Shown here: piece by piece, positions 52,499 to 60,362 of the stretch
Position numbering within the stretch: the stretch's first letter is position 1
Layout of the letters: each line of letters starts with the position of its first letter
Assembly: GCA_019448215.1 (NCBI GenBank)
Contig: CP080408.1
Span: 3,038,001 to 3,102,000, forward strand
Direction of reading: 5' to 3'
Source of the DNA: Thalassovita mediterranea
GTDB taxonomy: Bacteria > Pseudomonadota > Alphaproteobacteria > Caulobacterales > Hyphomonadaceae
DNA: 64,000 nt
The notes under the pieces: generated by a model
What the model was told of the DNA's origin: nothing
What the model saw: the letters and a program-made list of their open reading frames with translations, nothing else
The model's database searches: none
Position numbers and translations under genes: made by a program

Positions 52499-52601
52499 AG
52501 CTATTGCTCATCCGAAGTCTCGCCAAGCGAGAACATAACCGGAACATATAAGTCTGACAAAGGAGTTTGCCAAATCGACTTTGGCAGATTTCCGTCAACC
52601 C

Positions 52602-53099
52602 TCATGCTGAACGCCTCCGGCTAAATTCAGCTGCTTTGCCTGGTGCTTTCGAGCAGTCAGCGCGTTGCAGGTTTGGCAGAGAAAAGAGGTCGAGTTGTCC
52701 GCGGCCTGCGGTGACATCAGGGAGCGCAAATCCAGTTCGCAGCACGCGCAAGTGTGGATCAAGGCGGATCAGTAGAGCATCATCTTGTGCTATGGGGGCT
52801 TCCTCATCGACGATCATCCACTGGTCCGGGGTTACAGCCACCCGATGTCCCCACAAAGTAATGAAGGATCGCTTTCGCAAATCCGACCGCAAATTGATAA
52901 ACGATGTTCTATGCGCTTGCAGTTCAAGATGAAATCTCTCACGCAGAAGCACCGCAATTCTCAACACTAGAATCGTCTGCCAAGTGAATTTGGCAGGTGA
53001 CCCCTTCTTCTGTGGTCGGACATCGGCTGGTATCAGCGCACGCCTACTGGTCCACTCGCGAAGTTTATCCGTCGAAAGGCCGGTAAGTTCGGACGCCAC
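52602..53099 (-). CDS. MerR-like helix-turn-helix regulator of island B
   Basis: The 165-residue protein (from GTG 53099) begins VASELTGLSTDKLREWTSRR, a MerR-type helix-turn-helix, followed by FTWQTILVLRIAVLLRERFH and a C-terminal region of unknown fold. The codons upstream of GTG read LRYVPTQ, matching the usual start of this domain type, and a CTG at 53120-53118 has AGGGAG about 7 bases upstream, so the true start may be CTG giving 172 residues. Two imperfect palindromes lie just upstream (53140-53183). It is 103 bases from the methyltransferase start and probably controls that operon, as C proteins do in restriction-modification systems. Confidence 0.72.
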   Translation of the reverse strand: MASELTGLSTDKLREWTSRRALIPADVRPQKKGSPAKFTWQTILVLRIAVLLRERFHLELQAHRTSFINLRSDLRKRSFITLWGHRVAVTPDQWMIVDEEAPIAQDDALLIRLDPHLRVLRTGFALPDVTAGRGQLDLFSLPNLQRADCSKAPGKAAEFSRRRSA

Positions 53100-53139
53100 T
53101 TGTGTCGGAACGTATCGCAGTGGGCTACTCCCTCGGAAT

Positions 53140-53183
53140 GGGTATCGTACCCAACTAAAACTGGAGAACGGGTATCATGCCCG
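53140..53183. promoter_or_regulatory. Tandem palindromes upstream of the island B regulator
   Basis: GGGTA-TCG-TACCC (53140-53152) and CGGGTATCATGCCCG (53169-53183, imperfect) have centres 30 bases apart, close to three helical turns. They lie 20-63 bases upstream of the possible start sites of the MerR-like gene. They are candidate autoregulatory operators; the spacing suggests two protein molecules on one face of the DNA. Confidence 0.6.
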
Positions 53184-53278
53184 TTCTTTAGGTCAAGTTC
53201 GATTGTGGACCGACTCCAAAGGTAAAGAAATACGCCGCGAAATCTGACCGTTGGCCCAAATCGGACAAATCACCTCCT

Positions 53279-54544
53279 CTATTTGAACCCCACCCTCGGA
53301 TCAGCCGCGTAGACCGCCATGCTCTCCGGGATGATGTTCGGCTTGCGGCTTTCGCCGGCGGCCCACGCGTCGATCATGTCGGCCCATTCCTGCATCATGT
53401 GGCGACGCTGGTCGGCATATTCAGCCTTGTTGTAGACGCCGCGCGATGAACGCCGGTCCTCATGGGCGAGGCTCTTCTCGATCCAGTCGCGATTGAAGCC
53501 GAGCTCATTGAGCAGCGTCGATCCGGTACGCCGCAGGTCATGAACCGTGAAGGGCTCAAGCGGCAGCTCCATCTCGCTCGCCAGCTTGTGCGCGCTGTCG
53601 GTGATCCGGTTGAACGTCGCATTCGAGATCGGGCGGAACGTGTCATAGCGCGACGGGAAGACGTATTTTGATCCGCCTGCGCAGGTTTTCAGCGCCACCA
53701 GAATGTCGAGCGCCTGGTTCGAGAGATAGACATTGTGATCGAGGCCCGTCTTCATTCGCTTCTTTGGGATGGTCCAGACCGCATCCTGGAAACTGACCTC
53801 GTCCCAGGTCGCATGGGCAACCTCGGTCTTGCGCTTCATCGTCAGCAGGATGAATTTCACGCCGAGCTTCAGCGTCGGATTGGCGGTGATCTCTTCAAGG
53901 ACGCGATAAAGCACCCGGATCTCCAGCGGCGTCAGGGAGCGGTCGCGGGGCCGGACCCGCGCAATCGAACGGGGATCGACCTCCTCTGCGGGATTTTCGA
54001 CGCGGATGCCGTGCAAGTTGGCGAAGGCGTAGATCAGCTTGATAAACTCACGGGCATGAAGCGCCGTTGAAGGCGCGCCCCGCTTCTTGATCTTGTCGCA
54101 GAGCTGACGGACATCCTCGCTGGTCACTTCACGCAGCGTATAGTTCCCCAGCGACGGGATCAGATCACGGTCGACAATGTGACGACGCATGTCGCGGGTC
54201 GAATCTGACATTTCGCTCTCAACGAGCCAGCGCTGAGCAAGCTCTCCGAAGGTCCCTTCTGCTTTGGCTTTTCCTTTTGCCCGCTTTTTCTCTTTGGCCG
54301 GCGAGATGCCTTCGTCCACCTGCTTCTTCGCATCAATTAGTCGCTCGCGAGCAACTGCCAATGAGATGCCATACCGCCCGTAACGACCGATGGTGAGAGT
54401 CTCCCGACGGCCATTCACACGGTAGTCGTACCGAAAAATCTTGCTGCCTGCAGGCGTCACTGCGACGTACAGGCCGTCGCGATCAGCCACCTTGTAGATT
54501 TTTTCCTTCGGTTTCAATGACTTGATAGCAATATCTGTCAGCAC
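53279..54544 (-). CDS. int: Tyrosine-type integrase with Arm DNA-binding domain
   Basis: The 421-residue recombinase (from GTG 54544) starts VLTDIAIKSLKPKEKIYKVA with the DUF4102-type arm-binding domain, then a core-binding domain (about 95-190) and the catalytic domain with Arg in LLTMKRKTEVAHATWDEV (about 243), HDLRR near residue 347 (HxxR), and the Tyr in SSRGVYNKAEYADQ at about 380. The start was chosen because GGAGG lies 6 bases upstream; the extension to 54601 covers repeat elements. It sits next to the 3' end of guaA on the same strand and should direct integration there. Confidence 0.92.
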   Translation of the reverse strand: MLTDIAIKSLKPKEKIYKVADRDGLYVAVTPAGSKIFRYDYRVNGRRETLTIGRYGRYGISLAVARERLIDAKKQVDEGISPAKEKKRAKGKAKAEGTFGELAQRWLVESEMSDSTRDMRRHIVDRDLIPSLGNYTLREVTSEDVRQLCDKIKKRGAPSTALHAREFIKLIYAFANLHGIRVENPAEEVDPRSIARVRPRDRSLTPLEIRVLYRVLEEITANPTLKLGVKFILLTMKRKTEVAHATWDEVSFQDAVWTIPKKRMKTGLDHNVYLSNQALDILVALKTCAGGSKYVFPSRYDTFRPISNATFNRITDSAHKLASEMELPLEPFTVHDLRRTGSTLLNELGFNRDWIEKSLAHEDRRSSRGVYNKAEYADQRRHMMQEWADMIDAWAAGESRKPNIIPESMAVYAADPRVGFK

Positions 54545-54567
54545 AGAATACCTCCATTTCAACCAAA

Positions 54568-54725
54568 ATACCGTCAGGCCAAAATGGCCATTTTTTGACA
54601 ACGAAACGCTTGTTTTTCAATGCGTTACGCCGAAACAATACCGTCAGGCCGCTAAAAAGGGCTGACGGTATTTTGACTTTAGGCAGGAAGTGGCAATTTG
54701 TATACCGTCAGGCGATACCGTCAGC
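54568..54725. repeat. Five copies of ATACCGTCAG between int and guaA
   Basis: The 10-base ATACCGTCAG occurs at 54568, 54638, 54702 and 54715 on the plus strand and as CTGACGGTAT at 54662-54671 on the minus strand; four copies continue with G(G)C. Such iterons near a tyrosine integrase gene are candidate arm-type integrase or excisionase binding sites. They overlap the int promoter region, so they could also regulate int. Confidence 0.75.
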
Positions 54726-54808
54726 ATGTTCCGTTGGCCCGCGATAAAGGGCGATAGATACCGAACGAAAACCGGCGTCAAGCTATTGTATTTATTTGAT
54801 TTATTGAT

Positions 54809-54830
54809 CTCTCGCGATAGCCCGCGAGAG
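54809..54830. terminator. 8-bp hairpin at the guaA/ICE junction
   Basis: CTCTCGCG-ATAGCC-CGCGAGAG lies 8 bases downstream of the guaA stop codon (minus strand). It may terminate guaA or lie inside the element's end. No T-run is next to it. Confidence 0.5.
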
Positions 54831-54838
54831 ACGCGGAA

Positions 54839-54870
54839 TCATTCCCACTCAATCGTGCCGGGCGGTTTGC
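54839..54870. other. Candidate attachment site (attR) at the 3' end of guaA
   Basis: The integrase gene points towards this junction and the change from cargo/ICE genes to housekeeping gene happens here. The 3' end of guaA is a known integration hotspot for genomic islands. The partner copy of this end was not found within the window, so the left attachment site should lie further left. Exact core coordinates are approximate. Confidence 0.6.
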
Positions 54871-56422
54871 TGGTCACGTCATAGACGACCCGGTTCACGC
54901 CCTTCACCTCATTGATGATGCGGGTCGCAACACGGCCAAGGAAGGCGTGGTCATAGGGGTAATAATCCGCTGTCATGCCATCGGTGGACGTCACAGCGCG
55001 CAGCGCCAGAACGGCCTCATATGTACGCTCATCGCCCATGACACCGACCGTGTTCACTGGCAGCAGCACAGAGAAAGCCTGCCAGATCTCATCATAGAGG
55101 CCGGCATTCTTGATCTCTTCGATATAGATCGCGTCCGCCTTGCGCAGCGTGTCGGCTTTCTCGCGCGTGATCTCACCCGGAATACGGATGGCAAGGCCCG
55201 GGCCTGGAAATGGGTGGCGCCCGATAAAGCTCTGCGGCAGGCCAAGCTCACGGCCAAGCGCGCGTACCTCATCCTTGAACAGCTCGCGCAGCGGCTCGAC
55301 CAGCTTCATGTTCATGCGCTCAGGCAGACCGCCAACATTGTGGTGGGACTTGATCGTGACGGACGGCCCGCCAATCGCAGACACGCTTTCAATCACATCC
55401 GGATAGAGCGTGCCCTGCGCGAGGAAATCCGCCCCGCCAATCTTCTTTGCCTCTTCCTCGAACACATCGATGAAGAGCCCGCCAATCGTCTTGCGCTTCT
55501 TCTCGGGGTCGGAAATCCCCTCAAGCGCGCCGAGGAAGGTCTCGCTCGCATCCACATGAACGAGCGGAATGTTGTAATGGTCGCGGAAGAGCCCGACGAC
55601 TTCCTCGCTCTCATTGAGCCGCATCAGGCCGTGATCGACATAGACGCAGGTCAGCTGGTCGCCGATCGCTTCATGGATCAGGACCGCAGCCACAGACGAA
55701 TCCACGCCGCCTGAAAGACCGCAGATCACCTTGCCGTCGCCGACCTGCTTGCGGATCTTCTCGATCGCTTCCTCGCGATAGGCCGCCATCGTCCAGTCGC
55801 CGGAAAGCCCGGCAATCTTGTGCGTGAAATTGCGCAGCATGTCCCGGCCATGCACCGTGTGCACGACCTCGGGGTGGAACTGCGTGCCATAGAAACGGCG
55901 ATCAAGGTCCGCGATGATGGCGAGCGGCGCACCCGGCGATTTTGCGATGACGCCAAAGCCCGGCGCCAGTTCAGCGACATGGTCGCCATGGCTCATCCAG
56001 ACTTCTTCCTTGCCGTCTTCACCGCCAAACAGGCCTTCCAGCAATTCGCTATCCGTCACCTGTTCTATGAAGGCGCGGCCGAACTCACGGCTGGTGCCGC
56101 TTTCCACGCGCCCGCCAAGCTGCTGCATCATGACCTGCTGGCCATAGCAGATGCCCAGTACCGGCACGCCGCGCTCAAACACCGCCTGATCGGCGCGCGG
56201 GCTGTCATCCCATGTGACGCTCGCAGGTCCGCCGGACAGAATGATCGCCTTGGGCTCAAAGCCGTCCAGAAACGCGCCATCCACCTTGTTGAACGGGTGG
56301 ATTTCGCAATAGACGCCGCTTTCGCGAAGGCGCCGCGCAATCAGCTGGGTAACCTGTGAGCCGAAATCGACAATCAGGACGTGCTCGTGCTTGTCTGCAA
56401 CGGAATCGGGTGAACTGGCCAT
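54839..56422 (-). CDS. guaA: GMP synthase (glutamine-hydrolysing)
   Basis: The 527-residue enzyme converts XMP, glutamine and ATP to GMP. The N-terminal class I glutamine amidotransferase domain shows ILSGGPASV, the nucleophile motif GICYGQQVM (about residue 93) and HPEVVHT (about 183). The ATP-pyrophosphatase domain has the P-loop [15 protein letters not shown] (about 236), and the dimerisation domain ends [20 protein letters not shown] ... KPPGTIEWE. Length is normal, so any insertion restored the coding end. Preceded by AGGAGG about 8 bases upstream of ATG. Confidence 0.97.
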   Translation of the reverse strand: MASSPDSVADKHEHVLIVDFGSQVTQLIARRLRESGVYCEIHPFNKVDGAFLDGFEPKAIILSGGPASVTWDDSPRADQAVFERGVPVLGICYGQQVMMQQLGGRVESGTSREFGRAFIEQVTDSELLEGLFGGEDGKEEVWMSHGDHVAELAPGFGVIAKSPGAPLAIIADLDRRFYGTQFHPEVVHTVHGRDMLRNFTHKIAGLSGDWTMAAYREEAIEKIRKQVGDGKVICGLSGGVDSSVAAVLIHEAIGDQLTCVYVDHGLMRLNESEEVVGLFRDHYNIPLVHVDASETFLGALEGISDPEKKRKTIGGLFIDVFEEEAKKIGGADFLAQGTLYPDVIESVSAIGGPSVTIKSHHNVGGLPERMNMKLVEPLRELFKDEVRALGRELGLPQSFIGRHPFPGPGLAIRIPGEITREKADTLRKADAIYIEEIKNAGLYDEIWQAFSVLLPVNTVGVMGDERTYEAVLALRAVTSTDGMTADYYPYDHAFLGRVATRIINEVKGVNRVVYDVTSKPPGTIEWE

Positions 56423-56509
56423 GCAGCCTCCTAACCGCTAATGGCGGGGGCTGGAAGGGCCTTCGTGCCGGTAAGCATGCGCGCCGCCGCAGACGTCATC
56501 GCGCGTCCA

Positions 56510-56698
56510 CTATTCCAGAAAGATGCTTTCAACAGAGGTTTCGAACAGCCTCGCAATCTTGAGCGCCAGGGCGAGGCTTGGATCATACTTTTCCTTCTCG
56601 ATCGCGATGATGTTCTGCCGCGAGACGCCAAGCAGCTCAGCGAGCTTTGCCTGGCTCCACTCACGTTCGGTCCGCAGCTCTTTCATCCGGTTCTTCAT
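56510..56698 (-). CDS. XRE-family helix-turn-helix regulator (YozG-like)
   Basis: The 62-residue protein is a single Cro/C1-type domain: MKNRMKELRTEREWSQAKLA, LGVSRQNIIAIEKEKYDPSL, then ARLFETSVESIFLE. Such minimal XRE proteins usually sit with small membrane-protein genes. It overlaps the upstream membrane-protein gene by 4 bases and ends 87 bases before the guaA start. It is a plausible binder of the palindrome at 57381-57435. Confidence 0.88.
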   Translation of the reverse strand: MKNRMKELRTEREWSQAKLAELLGVSRQNIIAIEKEKYDPSLALALKIARLFETSVESIFLE

Positions 56699-57108
56699 AG
56701 GTAGCGGGCCCGCAGGACAAACCAGCTGACCTGCCAGATCGCCGCGGCGACAGGTGCGATGAAGATGCTCGCAAATGGCGGAATGCCGGCAAACTGCGCC
56801 AGCAGCGACCAGACCGTGACAAGCCACACCGTCACCAGCAGGCTGATGGCAAGCGCATTGACGGCCACACGGCGCTCGAACTCCTCAAGCGCCAGCACCC
56901 TTCGCGCCGCCAGGCCGCCCCAGACCGTAATCACGAAAACCGGCAGGAGCGCCAAGGCAACATCGCTTACCGACTGCTCCCCTGTCGACCAAGTCTGCGA
57001 GGCCATGAGCGCGCCGAGAAACAGAAGCGCCATGACGCATTCCGTCAGCCAGTAGATCGCGCTCTGGCGCCGCCGGCCTGCCTCAAAGGATTGCGTTTCC
57101 GGATCCAT
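56695..57108 (-). CDS. Four-helix membrane protein in the XRE operon
   Basis: The 137-residue protein has four hydrophobic helices (AIYWLTECVMALLFLGALMA, LALLPVFVITVWGGLAARRV, LAISLLVTVWLVTVWSLLAQ and FIAPVAAAIWQVSWFVLRAR). Function is unknown; the arrangement with a small XRE gene resembles DUF2178-type pairs. It overlaps the XRE gene by 4 bases. Confidence 0.78.
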   Translation of the reverse strand: MDPETQSFEAGRRRQSAIYWLTECVMALLFLGALMASQTWSTGEQSVSDVALALLPVFVITVWGGLAARRVLALEEFERRVAVNALAISLLVTVWLVTVWSLLAQFAGIPPFASIFIAPVAAAIWQVSWFVLRARYL

Positions 57109-57126
57109 GTCATTCCTGCCTTTGCT

Positions 57127-57366
57127 CTACTGGCGTCTGAACGGTCGTGAGACCATCGCGAAGACACGTTTGCGGCTCTCCAGAAGTCCGATACCCAGAA
57201 TCCCTGCCGTGAGCCAGAAGCCAGCCTCGGTTCCAACTGCAAGGGCTGTCACAGCGATGACCAGCGCTTCGGTCGATGGATCTGTCGCCTTATAGGCAAA
57301 CACGCCAACCCACGCCGCGATAACCAGAGCCCAGATCACACTCAGCGCAATCGATTTCCAACCCAT
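57127..57366 (-). CDS. Two-helix small membrane protein in the XRE operon
   Basis: The 79-residue protein has helices IALSVIWALVIAAWVGVFAY and GTEAGFWLTAGILGIGLLES and a basic C-terminus (SRKRVFAMVSRPFRRQ). ATG 57366 has AAAGGAG 6 bases upstream and the palindrome lies immediately before that. It is the first gene of the minus-strand unit. No family recognised. Confidence 0.72.
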   Translation of the reverse strand: MGWKSIALSVIWALVIAAWVGVFAYKATDPSTEALVIAVTALAVGTEAGFWLTAGILGIGLLESRKRVFAMVSRPFRRQ

Positions 57367-57380
57367 TTCAAAACTCCTTT

Positions 57381-57435
57381 TGTAAAGAGCTCTTGACATG
57401 CAGACAGCTCGGCATGATGTCAAGAGCTCTTTACA
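57381..57435. promoter_or_regulatory. Large inverted repeat between the XRE operon and the amidohydrolase gene
   Basis: TGTAAAGAGCTCTTGACAT (57381-57399) and its exact reverse complement (57417-57435) are separated by 17 bases. Each arm contains the internal palindrome AAGAGCTCTT and a TTGACA box, the left arm facing right and the right arm facing left. This looks like two operators and two overlapping divergent promoters under one regulator, probably the XRE protein. Confidence 0.78.
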
Positions 57436-57451
57436 AACAAAGGAGCCCTCA

Positions 57452-58894
57452 ATGTTCAAACCTCTCCTCTCCGGTACCGCCATCGGTGCACTGATGCTCG
57501 TTGGCTGCCAGACCAATTCCACCCCCAAGACCGCAGAGCTCTATTACGGCTTTTCCCATGTCGATCCGGTCAGCGAACAGGTCATTGAGGATGCGTGGGT
57601 CATTGTGGACGGCTCATCGATCACGGCGACGGGTACAGGCGATCTGCCGGACCGGACTTTCGCTCAGACACACGACATGACGGGCCTCTACGCCCTGCCC
57701 GGCATGATCGACGCGCATGCCCACATCACATCCGGGCCGCATGAGACGAAGTTCGTCGACGGCGCGCCGCTCGTGACGATTGAGAGCCGGGACGACATCA
57801 CTGAGTTCAATGCCCGCATGGCCCTCGCCTTCGGCATCACGACAGTGCGCAATCCGGGCGGCGGCACGCTCGCCAATCAGGCCTATGACCAGAAGATCGC
57901 CAGCGGCGAATGGATCGGCCCGGAAGCCTTCCACGCAGGCTCAGTCATCCAGCCCCCACCGATGGGCGGCGCAGCCTTCGCCTATCCGACAACCGACGCC
58001 GAATGGGACGTCGAAGCCCAGCGCCAGGCGGACGCAGGCATGGAATACTTCAAGCTCTATGTCAGCCTGACCGAGGAGGAGCTCGCCAAGGGCGTCGCCG
58101 CAGCTGAACGCGCCGGCTTGAAACCCATCGCCCATCTCCACATGGTCAGCTGGACGGACGCGGCAGCACTTGGCTTGCACGGGATTGAACACGCCCTGCC
58201 GACCAGTCCGGACCTTCTGGAACCCGGCGCACGCGAGGAATACGTCGCGGGGTTCGGCCCCAATTCAAAGTACATGTACGAATGGTTCGAACTCGCCGAC
58301 TATGATGGTCCGCTCTTTCAGGAACTGGTCGACACGCTCGTCGAGAACCAGACGGTCCTGAACTTCAATTTCATCGTGAACCACCTCGTCTATAATGCCG
58401 ACGATCCGGACCTCATCCCGGCTGCGTGGGAGCCCTACATCCATCCGGAAATCCTGACAGGCTTCAGGGAGTTTACTACCGCAAGCGTCTATGGCTGGAC
58501 GCCGGAAGACTTCGAGCGCGCCCGCGCCGCGTTTCCGCGCGTGCTAGAATTCGGCAAACGCCTTTATGATGCGGGCCTGCCCATCATGATCGGCACAGAC
58601 GCCTCAGGTGGCCTGCCCTATTATGCGATGGAAGCCGGGTTCTATACGCAGGCGGGTATCCCGGTCTGGGACGTCCTCAAGATGGCGACGTCTTCGACCG
58701 CGCAGCATCTCGGTATCGCCGACCGCACAGGCCGTATCGAACGGGGTCTCGAAGCCGACATTGTCTTTCTGACAGAAAGCCCGGTCGAAGACATCAGTGC
58801 TCTTGGGAAGGTCGATACCGTCATAAACAACGGCGACGCCTACACTTTTGAGGATCTGACGAGCGGTTGGAAAGAAAGCGTCAAAGACTTCTAG
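57452..58894 (+). CDS. Amidohydrolase-family lipoprotein
   Basis: The 480-residue protein has a lipobox (GALMLVGCQTNS, Cys near residue 17) and the metal-dependent amidohydrolase fold: GMIDAHAHITSGPHETKFVD with HxH (about residue 87), KPIAHLHMVSW (about 225), and the Asp in MIGTDASGGLPYYAMEAG (about 380). Substrate is not identifiable; such lipoproteins hydrolyse dipeptides or imide-like substrates in the periplasm. ATG 57452 has AAAGGAG 9 bases upstream. It is divergent from the XRE/membrane-protein unit over the palindrome. Confidence 0.88.
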   Translation: MFKPLLSGTAIGALMLVGCQTNSTPKTAELYYGFSHVDPVSEQVIEDAWVIVDGSSITATGTGDLPDRTFAQTHDMTGLYALPGMIDAHAHITSGPHETKFVDGAPLVTIESRDDITEFNARMALAFGITTVRNPGGGTLANQAYDQKIASGEWIGPEAFHAGSVIQPPPMGGAAFAYPTTDAEWDVEAQRQADAGMEYFKLYVSLTEEELAKGVAAAERAGLKPIAHLHMVSWTDAAALGLHGIEHALPTSPDLLEPGAREEYVAGFGPNSKYMYEWFELADYDGPLFQELVDTLVENQTVLNFNFIVNHLVYNADDPDLIPAAWEPYIHPEILTGFREFTTASVYGWTPEDFERARAAFPRVLEFGKRLYDAGLPIMIGTDASGGLPYYAMEAGFYTQAGIPVWDVLKMATSSTAQHLGIADRTGRIERGLEADIVFLTESPVEDISALGKVDTVINNGDAYTFEDLTSGWKESVKDF

Positions 58895-59036
58895 CGCGTG
58901 CAGACCGTCTTTCCGACAGCCCGGTCTCTGAAGCAGGGATCGGGCGCTCTGTCATCCGGTGAACTGGTCATGGCGCCTCTAAGGCGCTAATGCCGGGGAC
59001 TTCACAGCCAACAAAACGGCGCGAAGGACGCAGACG

Positions 59037-60227
59037 ATGACACAAGCCAGAGACTTCGCCGCGCAAGGGATGCAGGCGCTTCAGCGACAGGACGGCCCTG
59101 CGGCTGAAACAGCATTGCAGCGCGCGATTGATCTTGGCTGGCCGGGTCCGGATATCTGGGTCGCGCTCTCCTTTGCGAAATCCCTTCAGGGCGACATGGC
59201 CGGGCGCGTCGCCTCGCTTGAAAAAGCCATACAGGTTGACCCGTCCAGCGTGCGCGCGCGGCTCCACTATGGTCAGGCGCTCGTTGGCTCAGGCAGGCCG
59301 AAAGATGCCGAAGCCGCCTTCCGACGTGGGCTCGCAGACATCACGCCCCACCTCATCCGCACGCAGGAAATCCATCAGCTCATCACGGCGGCCGAAACCT
59401 TCCTTGCCGGACCCGGTGAGCAGACGCCCTCTCCCGCCGATGAGCTCTCTGCGACGCTCGACAAGTTTGCGAAAGATCACGATCTCGGCACGGCGCCCGA
59501 TGACGACCTATTCCGCCAGAGCCTCGATTTCCTGACGGGCAAGGCGACCTTCTATCCGTCCCAACCAACGCGCTACTTCTATCCGGGCCTGCCAAACCGG
59601 CAATTCTACCCATTGGACGGCTTCAGCTGGACAGACGCCCTCGCCGCTGAGACCGGCACGATCCGCAGCGAACTTGAAACCCTGCTCAGCGAAAAGGCTG
59701 CCGCCGAGGCTGGCTTCACCCCTTATGTCGAATCGGCTGGCCGCGAAGGCGCCGGCGTCTCCCACCCTCTGCTCGACAATCCAGACTGGAGCGCTTTCTA
59801 CCTCATCAAGCAGGGCAAACGTGTCGAAGAGAATATTGCCCGCTGCCCGAAGACATGGGCGGCCATCGAAGCCATTGGCGAAGCCGTAAACCCGGCCCCT
59901 GCACCATCGGTTCTATTTTCGCGGCTGGAGCCGGGCGCAGCCATCCCGCCCCATCACGGACAGATCAATACCAGGCTCATCTGCCACCTGCCGATCATCC
60001 TGCCGGGCGATTGCGGCTTCAGGGTCGGCAATGAGACGCGCGAATGGAAGGATGGCGAGGTTTTCGTCTTCGACGACACGATCGAGCACGAAGCCTGGAA
60101 CCGCAGTGACAAGGCACGCTACGTCCTGATCTTCGAGATCTGGCACCCTGACCTGTCAGAGCGTCAGCGCAGCCTCATCACCGAATTCTTCAAGCTTGGC
60201 CAAAGCCAGGTCTCCTCAGCAGGCTGA
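59037..60227 (+). CDS. TPR and aspartyl/asparaginyl beta-hydroxylase-domain protein
   Basis: The 396-residue cytoplasmic protein has N-terminal tetratricopeptide-like helices (about residues 1-130, GMQALQRQDGPAAETALQRA and ALSFAKSLQGDMAGRVASLE) and a C-terminal Fe(II)/2-oxoglutarate hydroxylase domain: PPHHGQINTRLICHLPIILP (first His ligand about residue 302, with N where many have D-like residues), FRVGNETREWKDGE and IEHEAWNRSD (second His). This is the AspH/LpxO-like family. Possible substrate is a protein Asp/Asn or a lipid acyl chain; not decidable. Confidence 0.87.
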   Translation: MTQARDFAAQGMQALQRQDGPAAETALQRAIDLGWPGPDIWVALSFAKSLQGDMAGRVASLEKAIQVDPSSVRARLHYGQALVGSGRPKDAEAAFRRGLADITPHLIRTQEIHQLITAAETFLAGPGEQTPSPADELSATLDKFAKDHDLGTAPDDDLFRQSLDFLTGKATFYPSQPTRYFYPGLPNRQFYPLDGFSWTDALAAETGTIRSELETLLSEKAAAEAGFTPYVESAGREGAGVSHPLLDNPDWSAFYLIKQGKRVEENIARCPKTWAAIEAIGEAVNPAPAPSVLFSRLEPGAAIPPHHGQINTRLICHLPIILPGDCGFRVGNETREWKDGEVFVFDDTIEHEAWNRSDKARYVLIFEIWHPDLSERQRSLITEFFKLGQSQVSSAG

Positions 60228-60362
60228 ACGCTTCCTAACCCAAGGGTGCGGACTTTTCGTAGAACCCGGTAACCATAAGCCATTTCGCAACTAGAAGTGT
60301 AGGCGCCCTCTGCGTTGTTTTAGAACAATATTTTATAAACTGTTCGCCAGTATATAAAAAAC

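Noticed and set aside
53140-53183. CRISPR-like repeats
   Set aside because: Only two short, non-identical palindromes are present, with no array of spacers and no cas genes.
54568-54725. Plasmid-type replication iterons
   Set aside because: No replication initiator gene is next to them and they lie beside an integrase, so integrase/excision sites are more likely.
54839-54870. Direct repeat of the guaA end elsewhere in the window as the left attachment site
   Set aside because: No matching 15-20 base copy was found by reading; the left end is probably outside the window.
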